Made by a program: the position numbers and the translations under genes. This document shows, in pieces, positions 25,232-36,026 of a stretch of 64,000 nucleotides of DNA. Each line of letters starts with the position of its first letter. Positions within the stretch are counted from its first letter, which is position 1. A model generated the notes under the pieces. The model was not told the origin of the DNA and did no database searches. It saw nothing but the letters and a program-made list of their open reading frames with translations. Source of the stretch: Isoetes taiwanensis (taxonomy: Eukaryota; Streptophyta; Lycopodiopsida; Isoetales; Isoetaceae); assembly GCA_021234155.1 (NCBI GenBank), contig JAJEKV010000062.1, positions 372,001 to 436,000 of the forward strand, in the 5' to 3' direction.

Positions 25232-26293
25232 TGCACTCCAGAATACCACATCCCTTCTACAAAGCTTGTCTAAGACTACATCAACCTCTTTCATATTGCA
25301 CACTGCTAAATTAGCTTGGATCGTCTGCTCGTGCATGTATATGCCATGCCAAATCACATACTTTCAAAATGTTTGTGCCTTCAAATAATGCCCTCAAAAA
25401 GTTTGTACCTTCAATGCTTAAAAGGACACGAGGCCAATGTATAGCAGCATTTACTACACATGTTCAGTCGAAGAACAACCCAAGGCAACCTCTGTAACCA
25501 CGCAATTAGAAGCATAAATATTATAATTTGAAGCGTGCATAGTCCATATATTAGCAAGTATTCAGATTGTTATATCCCAAAACTACGTAAATGCAAATGC
25601 ATAAGCTCCAGGAACACATAGATGCTGCTTCATCGATGTTAATTATAGATAGCACAATTATGCCACATATAGATTAGAGTTAACATGACCAGAGCATGTA
25701 ATATGTGCACTACAAGAGTAAGTCAATCATAGACTTGTTTCTCTACTGTTCCAAATGCAGAATTCATAGTCTTTAATCCACTAAGCACTTAGAAATATAA
25801 AACCCTTTATGAAGCATTCATAATATAGCGAATATTATCCCGCTTAATTATTAATTCAGAGCAAATGCCTTAAGAAGCACACAAGAACTTCTTTATTCTG
25901 TAGTTATAAACATGAGAAATACCTTCTAACAAAGCCAATGCTATGAATATTAGGACATACTACTAAATAGAGCAAAAGCTATAAATCATTAATCGCGTTG
26001 TAACTTATCTATTTTGTCCATTTGCTGCTAACGCAATTAAGACGTATTTTACAACAAATGCTATGGATATTAAGGCTTATTACTAGAAAGAGCATAATCT
26101 TAGGGAATAGTAAATTTCTCATGGACGTGTAATTGTGTGTTACATGGATTATGAATCTTATTACGGGGACTACAAACCAGGAGATGAGGATTTATAAGAA
26201 ATTGCATCCTCAATTTCAAAGGCTTGATGGTCGTTGATTTTTACCTATTTATGTTCGCGCATTAGTATCTCTATCTTTGTTACATTTTCGTTC
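25232..26293. other. Intergenic, no gene seen
   Basis: AT-rich. A weak direct repeat (AATGCTATGAATATTAGGAC and AATGCTATGGATATTAAGGC) occurs at ~25938 and ~26058. Confidence 0.45.
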
Positions 26294-26519
26294 TAAGGGT
26301 ACCTTCGTACCCGCCGTTAAGTTAGGATTGCGTTAAGCTTTTAACGGATTTTAGATTCACACCACAAGTTAGGTTAGTGTTCTGTTAAGTTAAATAATTA
26401 GTATTCCGTTAGATCTTTTAACTTAAAATCTCTAACCCAGACACTCTTCAGACCAATTTACATTAGGTTAACAAATTTAACGAAAAGTTAACCCAAAAAT
26501 CAAAATCAACTAAAAATTA

Positions 26520-26539
26520 AAGTGACCTCCGGAGGTCAC
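26520..26539. repeat. 20-bp perfect palindrome
   Basis: AGTGACCTCCGGAGGTCACT is its own reverse complement. It lies between the left TIR region and the GST exon, possibly at a capture junction. Confidence 0.7.
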
Positions 26540-26656
26540 TATAACTGTGGCTATTCCGGAGCTCGAGCTCGACAGTGATGAAGATGGCTTTAGAGCAAGC
26601 AAGAAGGGGCTCTGGAGACCAACTATGTGTACTGAACTTGATAATCTGCATTGCAG

Positions 26657-27022
26657 GTTTATGATGCAGGTGGAAGAATCTGGAGGACAGAAGGAGAGGA
26701 GCAAAAGAAAGGACTTCAGGATCTGATAGATGTGTTCGTTTTGCTTGATGATGCTCTTAAAAAGGTGAGCAATGAAAAACCCTTTTTTGGAGGTGATGAA
26801 ATAGGGTTTGTAGATGTAGCATTTGGTCCATTTGCATGTTGGTTCCGTACATGGAAAACCATAGATGGATTTAAATTACCTGGAGAAGATCATTGCCCCA
26901 GACTTAACAGATTTCTCAAGGTCTATTCTGAACATCCTACTGTGAAGAAAGTTCTCCCAGACCCTGAGAAAATTCTAGAGTTTGCTCAAGCTTGGAGAAC
27001 CCGTTGGCTGAAGTCATCTTAA
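26657..27022 (+). pseudogene. Captured exon 2 of a tau-class glutathione S-transferase
   Basis: The open frame starts right after an acceptor (TTGCAG at 26651-26656) with VYDAGGRIWRTEGEEQ, the place where plant tau GST genes have their single conserved intron. It continues through FFGGDEIGFVDVAFG and ends naturally with TRWLKSS and a stop at 27020-27022. This is the alpha-helical C-terminal domain that shapes the hydrophobic substrate pocket. The N-terminal thioredoxin-like exon with the catalytic serine is absent: the ~140 bases upstream do not encode it. The frame is uninterrupted over 121 codons, suggesting recent capture, but it cannot make an active GST alone. Confidence 0.88.
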
Positions 27023-27819
27023 TACGAGATCTACCTTATTATATCCCTTCAAATAAAACACAAGTCTGATAGGGATGCCCTGAATGCATGTTTATGGTGT
27101 TGATGATGAGTTTATGTCAACTACGAAAAGCACTATGCAGCATGGATTGAGGTTTAGCATTGCTGACTCTATTGAGGTATAAATATGAGAGGGAAAGGGA
27201 GCACAGTTCCTGCAAAATGGATGGTGATCCTTTTCTTTGGAAGCTTTTGTCTCGGCATGATATTCAAGAGGTATGCACTTAACTATGTAGTAGGTTTGTA
27301 AGTGTCTTCAACACGAATCTATTAATCGTTTTAGTCCTTTTAGGAAGTGTTTCTTACGAATTTTTAGCATGCATCAGATTGTGACATGTCTGAGATTAGG
27401 GTGCTTTATTAGACTGTAAAGATACAATGTTACATTAGCCTAATTGCTGAAACTTGCCATAGTCCATACTTTTAAACAATATCTAATATTCAACCGTAGA
27501 GTGCTCATAGGCTATCTTCGCATTCATGTAAGATTTAACTCGGCTTAAATTTGATACACTTGTCCGTGAGCATAGAATAGTGTTTTTGAGGAAAAGCAAA
27601 TACTTACAAGCATTTGATGAGCGCAGGAAAGGAATTGCTGTCCGTGATTTATTATAGGCCAAGTAAACTCGTACTCATTGATTCAAGATGATCTTGCCTT
27701 TAAATTTATTTATCGCCCATTCTTTGCAAGCATTCACACCGATGGCATTCGACTACTCTAATGTAATCACGGAGGCCATTTGACGTGGTGAAGCGATCGC
27801 TTTTCCTTGTCGTGTCTAG

Positions 27820-27993
27820 AAATTCAAGAACTTATTAGAAGGAAAACGGATTCATGCTATCATCATAGAAAGTGGAGTAGAAGTAGATCCTTATATAGAG
27901 AATCATCTTGTACAAATGTATGGTAAATGTGATGCTCTGCATGAAGCCTGGAATGTTTTTATTAACATGAAAAGGCGCAATGTGTTCTCTTAA
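27820..27993 (+). pseudogene. Captured PPR gene fragment
   Basis: The frame reads KFKNLLEGKRIHAIIIESG, then a segment with HLVQMYGKCDALHEAWNVF, and ends at a stop after KRRNVFS. This is the L/S-motif signature of PLS-class pentatricopeptide-repeat proteins (GKxIHA, MYxKC, RNVxSW). Only about 1.5 motifs remain. It shares the transposon with the GST exon but comes from an unrelated gene. It is not a copy of the PPR gene at 31621, whose corresponding motifs differ. Confidence 0.8.
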
Positions 27994-28178
27994 GTTAAAA
28001 AAAAAGGAACATAACTTATTTTGGTATGAAAGGATTTAATTGATTTATGTTATGTTAAAATTTTAACGGAAAATTACCTTAATCTTGGTGCGAACGTAAT
28101 TGTTTTTTATAGGTTTAACTTGGTAGTTAAAAAAATTAACTTAATCCTAATCTAAGGGCGGGTGCGAAGGTACCCTAA

Positions 28179-31060
28179 GTGTTCTATATAAATTATTTTC
28201 AAATTTCAAAGATTCGAGTGTTAATATCTAGCATTATAACAGGGGGTTTTTTTTGTGGATTTTATACTTTTGGCATGGTTTCATATGATTTCATGGGCGA
28301 TTACACTCCAGGCATACTTCATCAAGATATCTAGAGTGCAATTCAAGTTTTGCATACAATTTGTGCAGGGTAATTTTTTTCATCCCTCCTCATCGATAGT
28401 GATCGAGGCTTACAAAGAAAGCCCTCTCTTTAATTCAAAAGATCCAAGGCTTATAATAAAAGCCCTTTTCATGAGATTAGGGCACCTTAGGTTTGTGGAA
28501 TCGATGATGGTAATGCTTACTTCGAGTCATGGATAGCCGATGGAATAGGGCTTATCTCAGCTTCATTCTAATCATCCAAGGGTAGGTCAGTCCTCTTTTA
28601 TTTTTCCATTCGTGTGTATTTCTCAAGTAGGATTTCTTCATGGATCGAAGACTGCAGGATTTTTCTCTCCCAATCCGGTTATCTTATTAGCTTTTCTTAT
28701 GCAAGAATTGATGTATTACGTAACTATTTTCGCTTCGATCCGCTTTGATCCGCTTTTCGGCGTAAAGGGCTTCACAAATTAACGGAATTCCCACAATCTA
28801 TGGATCCTTAACTCAGCCTAACAAAAGGGCTTAGCCTCGAAAGATAACTCCCGGTGATTTCAGAGGCTGCACGATCACGAACAGTGGCAGGTTTTCTTAG
28901 GCGGTATTCGGGGCTGCTTTATGCTCGAAAGTGGATTTTATGTACACTCGCATGGACAATATGATAATTCCCAAGGATGGCACGATTGGGGCATTCCCGT
29001 AGACAAAGGTACCCTTCTAATTCTTCTCATTGTTTGATTTTAGCCCTGTTTTCCTTACCTAATCCATCAATGTTAGCTCGCTTACAAAGGAGTAAATCAT
29101 ACAAATTCGCTCCAAAGCATAAAATCCCTCGCTTTGAACGCCTATAGCCATTTATGGCGAGACATACTTGTGATTTTTCTTCACGCTAAGTTTTAAAAGA
29201 TGATGTTTCGCAACCCGACCATGTTAAAGCTCTTATAAAGAAAAATCACTCTCTTTATCCGGAATATTGATTGCCCAAAACCGCTATACCCTGCGGCTTC
29301 AGAATCCGCAAAAAGGTATAACCAAAAGCAAGATGCCTATAATGATGTGGGCTAACAATTTTGTCAGCTTCGAATGGACCTAAAGTGCTTCGATGCATAC
29401 ATGCAAGTGGGATCATGACCCGGCTGTGCAAGCAAACAAGAGTAGTAAAATCGGGTAAGAGCGACAAATTTTATTGAGTCGAGAGTCGCCGCTCGACCAC
29501 TCAGCTTCTTTCCAATCCCATTTTAGAAGCTTATGGATTTTAATGATACCGATAGTGAACTCATAAAGAGGTGCTATTAAAAATGACGTGTTAAAGACCA
29601 TTTAAAGAGTATGGCTATGGCTAAACAAACATGGCAATACACTGGTTCTTAAAGATGCCTAATTCCAAAGCTTCTAAATTTGGCAGCTTTGAGCTTCAAC
29701 GGCTTTATAGTGTGAGCACTCGTGAAAATTGGGTGAATTCGTTCCGGAATTTTTGGACTTAAAGCAATAATATAGCATGCCTTGATATTTGAACTTGCAT
29801 TAACTGAAGTTTCTTGCCGTGCCCCTTCATAAGTGAGAGCTCGCTAAGGTGACACCAAATGGCAAATGCTTTATTAATAGCCGCTGGTAGTGGAGACAAA
29901 TCTTGAACTCACTTCAAGTAATGGCAAATGTCGCCAGTTTTACCAATATCTTATTTTATTCCATGTATTTCACCCCGTTTCTTCAAAGTCCTACTACAAA
30001 GAAAGATTTCTATGAGATATGTTTTTTCACATCTCTATTGCTTGTTGAGCAAGAATTTATATATGTTGGTTTGAACTTGTATTAGTACAATGGATGTTTC
30101 TTCATTTCATGTCAGGAAGATTTTCCCATTTTCTTCTGCTTTTTAGTTAGGCCCAAAGGCCTTTTTAATATAACAATCAACACACAACTACCATTAACAT
30201 TATTAACATAAACCATCAGATTTAACATTATTTAAATTGTAATCCCCCTTAAACCCCCTTTGGGTGCATATTCACACTGTGGGTTACGTGAGCCAGAGCC
30301 CCAAAATATATTTACAATACATGTAAAATTAACACCTCATTAAGTACATTCCCTTCAAACCTTATAGTATTTTGCAAACCTTTAATATACGCGAGAGATA
30401 CAAAAAATCTTGTACATGCATACCCCACAAACGAGGATCAAGCATGTGACGGCCCGTATCTCGAATAATGGGCAAATATGCCCATCCGTTCCAGTTCCCA
30501 TTCCGAATTTTGGGTCCAAGTTCCCGTTTTTGTTCAGGATAGCTATGGGTTAAACACCAATTTTATGCACAACAAAAAAGAATGGCTCAAACGAAACTAG
30601 TTGATGGGTTCAAGATGTGAATCCAGTTGTCAATGCCATAACGCTTTACATTAGATTAGATTACATGCAGCACTACTCACGAATTTATCAATGCATCCAT
30701 TACTATTGCATGCAGGCACAATTGATCAAGAAAATCATCATCCATCATTCGTATACTCCTATTCCACATCTTATACTTTGATATAGACACACTCCACGTG
30801 GGATAAATGATCTACATAAAACAGACCATCTAGTTACAGGAATTTGACAAATAAAGTCTCCACATACATCCACATACCAACAAGAAAATTACTTATTACA
30901 GTTGTTGTGCAGCTTAAGGTAGTTTGTAACCCTTCATCATGCATTTTCTGAAAAAGTTCGAAAGCAAGATTGTCTTGACAGTGCTACACATATATCAACG
31001 ACCATAGCATTGCAAGGTTTCAAATATTTGATGAATCATACAAAACACAACTAGCCTTCA
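28179..31060. other. No gene recognised
   Basis: Mixed AT-rich sequence with several short open frames (for example 28255-28536 plus strand). No domain was recognised. The stretch 28780-29010 has less AT bias and might be decayed coding sequence. Confidence 0.4.
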
Positions 31061-31067
31061 GGATTAT

Positions 31068-31610
31068 TTGTCTACTCTAATATTTTCTTTCTGTGTTCTA
31101 TCAAGGCATCCATATTTGTACTTCGTGAGATATCTTTTAAAAGGAGTGATACCTCCTCTATGGGTTCATCAAGGTTCTGTCCACTGCCTTCTGAATGTTT
31201 TGCTACTTGATCAAATTGAGCCTGTTCCTGCATGTGTACATCGAACAGGCGACAACCACCCCTGTAGGTGAAAAATGCTAGGCACCATGCTTTAGCATGA
31301 AGTTTGTTTGCCAACAAATCTGTGCGATAACCACCCCTGTAGGTGGAAAATGCTAGGCGCCATGCTTTAGTGTGAAGTTTGTTTGCCAACAAATCTGTGG
31401 CATTCTTCACCAGTTTCTGTGAGGAATGATGGTGCCTAAACTTTTAGTTATTAGCAATTAAGATGTCAATTATTCCATTTGATTTTGCAGTATCTGTAAA
31501 AGTTCCCTTTGTCATTGATCAGCCGGCTTGCAACAGCACTTCCAAATGTAAAGTCTGGGTTTATCCCCAAAACCAGTGCACTTCAATTAAAATGCTCAAT
31601 GATTCTATTG
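31068..31610 (-). pseudogene. Unrecognised coding-like remnant with in-frame 75-bp duplication
   Basis: On the minus strand, 31500-31600 is open (with VLGINPDFTFGSAVASRLIN) and 31072-31430 is open (with KNATDLLANKLHTKAWRLAF and ending in ALIEHRKKILE). The second segment holds a tandem duplication of exactly 75 bp (25 codons; starts at 31261 and 31336), repeating a TDLLANKLH.KAW.LAF.TYRGG unit with few changes. No family was recognised. It follows the PPR stop by only ~20 bases and does not resemble a PPR E+ or DYW domain. It may be the tail of another gene. Confidence 0.35.
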
Positions 31611-31620
31611 AGTCCCCAAA

Positions 31621-33012
31621 CTAGCGCACTTCTGTCACAATCTGATTCTGCATCGAACTGTATTTCAACCAATCAACCCCTCTAGCCTCCAATCTTCTTC
31701 TTACCTTTGCAGCATCATCCCACCTGCCATTTGCAGAATATATATTTGAAAGCAATACAAGAGCTACGACGTTGGTTGGGTCTAACCTTATGACATTTTC
31801 TACAGCATGTTCAGCAAGAGTCACATACCCATGTATCTTACATGCACTAAGAACAGCCAACCAGACCACAATGCTTGGTTGGAATGGCATGCCATAGATT
31901 AGCTCCTTTGCCTCATCAAGACGACCAACACGGCTAAGCAGGTCAACCATGCACGCATAATGCTTCATTGATGGAGTGATACCATGAAGCTGACACATTA
32001 GATAGAAATAGTACCGACCTTCCTCAACTAGGCAACCATGGCTACATGCAAAGAGAACAGAAAGAAAGGAAATTTCATCTGGTTGCACAGACTCATATTG
32101 CATATGGTCGAAAAGTTCTAGTGCTTCCTTTCCATGGCCATGCTGCGCATATCCTGCAATTACTGCATTCCATGACACAACATCTCGCAAAGGCATCCTG
32201 TCAAAATTCTCTAGTGCAGCTTCTATATCCCCAAACTTTGCATACATATCAACAACAGCATTCCCTAAATAAAGATCTGATTTACCTCCAGATTGAATGC
32301 TGCTGGCATGAATCCATTTCCCAAGTTGAGAAGATGATACAAGAATGCATGCACATAGCACATTCACAAAAGTAACTGCATTTGGTATTCCTCCGCATTG
32401 TTGCATTTCCTTGAACAGGTTGAGGGCTTCTGCTCCATTTTCATCTCGCACATATCCTGCAATCAATGTCGTCCATGTGAAAACATCACGCAGTTTTGCG
32501 AAGTTAAATATGAGACGACTATCTTCCAAACTACCACATTTCATATACATATCAATTAGTGTATTGCTCAAAACAAGGTTAGACTCATATCTAGCTTTAA
32601 GGACATCTGCATGCACTTGCTTCCCCTGCCCCATAGCTAATAAGCAAGTGCAGGCACTTAGAACACTGACATAAGTGACCACATTCGGTTTTACATCTTC
32701 CTGCTCCATTCGCCTGTACAGCTGAAGCGCCTCATTGCCATATCCATAGTAATCATATCCTGAAATGATTGTAGTCCATGTAAAAACATTCCGAGACTCC
32801 ATTCTGTCAAAGATATGGCAGCTATAGTCCAAAATCCTGCACTTGGCATATAAATTAAGAAGGATGTTCTCCAGGAACATGCTCGGCGTTACAAGATTTT
32901 TCAAAAGTTGTGCATGTATATGTTTTCCCTCTGCAAGAGCTCTCTTGTTCACACAGCCCTGCAGCTGGGAGCCATAAATTTTGAAGTATTTCAAGGCATC
33001 ACGATGACACAT
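31621..33012 (-). CDS. PLS-class pentatricopeptide-repeat protein, 463 aa, E1-type end
   Basis: The uninterrupted frame contains about ten P/L/S-type PPR motifs with characteristic signatures: GKHIHAQLLK, LLNLYAKC, RNVFTWTTIISGY, PNVVTYVSVLSAC, RDVVSWNAVIAGYAQHGHGK and YACMVDLLSRVGRLDEAKEL. After the repeats an E1-like region follows (VWLAVLSACKIHG, then VLLSNIYSANGRWDDA). The usual E2 and DYW domains are missing: the end after RRRLEARGV diverges and stops. PLS proteins bind organellar RNA, one motif per base, usually for C-to-U editing; without DYW this one would need a partner deaminase. No transit peptide is evident at the chosen ATG, so the true start may lie upstream or in another exon. 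Intronless, as is usual for the family. Confidence 0.85.
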   Translation of the reverse strand: MCHRDALKYFKIYGSQLQGCVNKRALAEGKHIHAQLLKNLVTPSMFLENILLNLYAKCRILDYSCHIFDRMESRNVFTWTTIISGYDYYGYGNEALQLYRRMEQEDVKPNVVTYVSVLSACTCLLAMGQGKQVHADVLKARYESNLVLSNTLIDMYMKCGSLEDSRLIFNFAKLRDVFTWTTLIAGYVRDENGAEALNLFKEMQQCGGIPNAVTFVNVLCACILVSSSQLGKWIHASSIQSGGKSDLYLGNAVVDMYAKFGDIEAALENFDRMPLRDVVSWNAVIAGYAQHGHGKEALELFDHMQYESVQPDEISFLSVLFACSHGCLVEEGRYYFYLMCQLHGITPSMKHYACMVDLLSRVGRLDEAKELIYGMPFQPSIVVWLAVLSACKIHGYVTLAEHAVENVIRLDPTNVVALVLLSNIYSANGRWDDAAKVRRRLEARGVDWLKYSSMQNQIVTEVR

Positions 33013-33790
33013 GTATTATCTCTTGAACTATTATTTTTCTGGCATATCCTAGTTCCGTGTTTCACACAGCTAACCATTTACTATCATCACGTGCAACATG
33101 CCATCTAACAATCAACCGTTTAAACTAAAGGGATTTTAACAGAGATTTTAGGTTACGCTTGCCCCAAGTAATGCAGAAGATCTTCAAGATCGGCTATGGT
33201 GTGCTGAAGCACACAAAATGAGCACTAAACATAGCGAATGTGTCATGGCCATAGAGAGACCAGAATAATCGCCTTTCAAAAAGACATGAAACTTAACATA
33301 TTTTCCAGCGGGACTTTTTCATATGCGGATGGCTCTACCGTACTCGGATGGCTCCTACACATTTCGGGGAAAGAAACAACGGTCTCAAGTTCTTACCTTG
33401 GCTTTCCACAAGGAGCTGCATCGGTTATCTTCTGCCACCATATTGAACCCTAACGTTAAAATCTACTGTTGCATGGGTCGTTTGTGCAAATTTCATTTTA
33501 TTCATCAAATAAGCTTGTTGTGCCAGAAAAAGACCGAAATGCAAGAATATAAGACTGGTGTTTATTATATAATAAGCCCAATGAATGGATGATCTGCATA
33601 TGCATTTGTAAATACTTTTGCAGCCTTCGCGGCTTCACGCTATTCATACATCCTGCACATGCAATTTAAGATTCTAAAAAATTTTGCAACCTTCGAGATT
33701 AAAAAAACCACAAATCTATTCTTTCTTTATTTTTCTTCTCAAAAACAAGAATATGATATGCCAGTGGACCTCTAGAGGTTTCCCATTCGT
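33013..33790. other. Region between PPR gene and exon-like segment
   Basis: Upstream of the PPR gene. Short open frames only; nothing recognised. Confidence 0.4.
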
Positions 33791-33821
33791 TCCAAAGGGT
33801 TCCAAACAGCTGTAAATGTCC

Positions 33822-34008
33822 TACTTCTTAAACCTCTCATGCATAGGGCACTCCATTCCCTCGTACATCTGCTGTCCAGATAACCATTTCCCAACACTTC
33901 AATTTCTCTTCTATAGTATCTCCAGATCAGGCGCAAGCCTTCAGTCCTTACAGCCTCCAGGTAAGCTGCAAGTACATTCTTATAAACCCTTTGATCTATT
34001 TCCTGCAA
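33822..34008 (-). pseudogene. Exon-like segment of an unrecognised gene
   Basis: On the minus strand a TTTTGCAG acceptor near 34005 opens a frame with EIDQRVYKNVLAAYLEAVRT and WRYYRREIEVLGNGYLD, ending near a GTTTAAG donor at ~33826. Composition is protein-like, but no family was recognised and no partner exons were found. Confidence 0.3.
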
Positions 34009-34079
34009 AATTGACCATCCACATGCTACTCTTTGTACTAGGGGGATTGACCATCCATAAGATACAGTAACTTGAAAAG

Positions 34080-34895
34080 AAATTCATGTAACTGTGCCAG
34101 CTTTGGATCTGTTTTGTGTATTATATCAGAAATAATGTCATGGTTTTAAGTAAAGCAAACTAATAAACTGATTATTCTCGCAAAGGGATAATAGAATGCT
34201 GAAAGGACAAAAAGTTGGCATGTTTGTTAGACAAACAACAAAGCACTGTATCCTAACAGCAGAAACATCGTATTTTAAAAGCACATAGCGACATTCCAGC
34301 TAAAACCAACTGCAGAATCGTGATAACCTCACAACTGGTGATTCATAACTAATGCATTATAATCAATTACTGTGATTGGCAAAAATATCTATATTTTGTA
34401 ATGAATAACAGAGTTCCCCACTGAAGTAGAAAACCCCAATCAGATAACATCAAGTGCTTCATAAACCATGAAGCCAGGTATTTCGAACAAACGTGAATTC
34501 AGAAAAATACTTCATAAAAATTTTGAAGTTTGGTCATGAGAGCAATCACAGCCTGCCTCTAACAGGGTCAGAGAAATTGAGCAGTAAATCTCAGGCAATT
34601 CCCAGATCCTTCCACAACTGAGATATAATGTGCATCTGAAATGAGAAAATGCCCACCTAGCCTCAACATTCCCCAAACTGCATTGAGAAAACCTAAAATA
34701 GCAATGACATTGTCACAAAAGCAGGCTCCATGGCAAAGATGACTTACATGTGATGCAAACTAAAGCACAGGCTTGAATGGCAAAAAAGAACTACTACAAT
34801 CAATGGGGTAAAAGTATAACATTATTCCAAAGGGCACTTAAGCCCACTCATTCCCCCCCAAAGCGCCGCCAACTCCCAAGCCCCTGCCCACACAA
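34080..34895. other. 3' flank of the SMT2 gene
   Basis: AT-rich, without coding signal. The part nearest 34895 is probably 3' untranslated sequence of the sterol methyltransferase gene. Confidence 0.4.
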
Positions 34896-34901
34896 CAGAA
34901 C

Positions 34902-36026
34902 TCACTGATTCTGTGCTGGCTTGCGACAAACTAAAAGATGCATTGGACTGAATATCCCAGTTTCTCCGCCACGAGTAAGATACACTGCAGTCTTAAACAA
35001 CATTTCATGAACTTCAACCACACCTTGAGGGGCTATACCCAAAAATGAGAGCAATGCAATTACCACATGATTCCTATAATATGAAAGCTTTCCCATTTGC
35101 AGGCGTTTCCACCATGGCAAAGCAGGGGGGAGAGCTAAATCTCTGTCCTCCAGAACCTCAAAACCCACTTCTTTGGCAATAGCACCAACCTGACTGAAGC
35201 TCCTTAATCCAGGCAAGGCATCACCATGCTCAATGCCATGGATGATCTCCCTATGCTCAGCATCATCAGCATTATACTTAGGAGTGGTAACCCATTCATA
35301 AGTTACATACAGCTGCCCAGGCTTTAAAACACGATAGATCTCAGCATAAACATCTTTTAGCTGAGGTGCATGACATGTTGCCTCTATGGAATAAGCTGCA
35401 TCAAAAGAGTTATCTGGGAAAGGCATACTCAAAAAATTGCCACAAATAACCTCACAGAGGTTATCTAACTGAGCCTTTTTATTATGACTTCTAGCTCTTG
35501 CTACCTGGTAGTCGTTGATAGTAATCCCCACCACATGTGCTCGAGAATGACTAGCAATCGCCCTCATAGGTCCACCGACGCCACAACCAGCATCCAACAC
35601 CTTCATTCCAGGCTTCAGTTTTAGCAGATCCGCAACCTTTTCTTCATGCAAACGTGTTTCTTCTTTATGAGACTTGCCAGATACTGCCGGAGAAAAATGA
35701 AAGCTTTGGCCCCAACCCCACTCATAAATATCTGTTACCAGATTATAGAAGGTATCTACAAGCTTGGGCACTCGCTCTTTCATGGTGATCTGCGCTGGTT
35801 TGTCAAAGAAAGCCGCATACTCACGATAGTTATCAGCAACCTGCTCCCTTGCAAGAGATCCACCACCAAGATCAACAGCCCTTTTCCCCTTCGTTTCTGC
35901 AGAACCTGCAATGCAAAGGGCCCAGTATATGCCCCCAAACAAGGCCGCTCCAGTTCCAACGAGGCCCCAAACTGTGATCCAGTTACTACCCATCAGAGCT
36001 TCCATAGCGGCTCCTGCTATTGTCAT
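34902..36026 (-). CDS. SMT2: 24-methylenesterol C-methyltransferase (SMT2 type)
   Basis: 374 aa, close to the usual 355-365 of plant SMT2. It adds the second methyl at C-24 of the sterol side chain using S-adenosylmethionine, steering flux from 24-methyl to 24-ethyl sterols (sitosterol, stigmasterol) at the ER. A hydrophobic N-terminal anchor spans about residues 17-40. Family regions are intact: YEWGWGQSFHF (101-111), the SAM-binding LDAGCGVGGP (144-153), YSIEATCHAP (212-221) and the YEWVTT region (243-248). The C-terminus ends in GIFSPMHLLVCRKP. Downstream motifs such as HEMLFKTAVYLTRGGETG favour SMT2 over SMT1. The gene is intronless, like Arabidopsis SMT2 and SMT3. Start: first ATG; a second in-frame ATG at residue 8 would remove only seven residues. 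It appears intact and functional. Confidence 0.95.
   Translation of the reverse strand: MTIAGAAMEALMGSNWITVWGLVGTGAALFGGIYWALCIAGSAETKGKRAVDLGGGSLAREQVADNYREYAAFFDKPAQITMKERVPKLVDTFYNLVTDIYEWGWGQSFHFSPAVSGKSHKEETRLHEEKVADLLKLKPGMKVLDAGCGVGGPMRAIASHSRAHVVGITINDYQVARARSHNKKAQLDNLCEVICGNFLSMPFPDNSFDAAYSIEATCHAPQLKDVYAEIYRVLKPGQLYVTYEWVTTPKYNADDAEHREIIHGIEHGDALPGLRSFSQVGAIAKEVGFEVLEDRDLALPPALPWWKRLQMGKLSYYRNHVVIALLSFLGIAPQGVVEVHEMLFKTAVYLTRGGETGIFSPMHLLVCRKPAQNQ

Larger units (their letters stand above)
26297..28175. mobile_element. PIF/Harbinger-like Pack element carrying two gene fragments
   Basis: Left end GGGTACCTTCGTACCCGCCG and right end, read from the other strand, GGGTACCTTCGCACCCGCCC form inverted repeats of ~40 bp with a few mismatches. 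TAA flanks both ends (26294-26296, 28176-28178). The TAA duplication and GG start fit PIF/Harbinger. At 1,879 bp it has no transposase. Instead it carries a tau-class GST exon and a PPR fragment, both on the plus strand. Subterminal GTTAAGTTA-type motifs surround both ends. This is the architecture of a Pack-TYPE (gene-capturing, non-autonomous) transposon. Confidence 0.8.
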
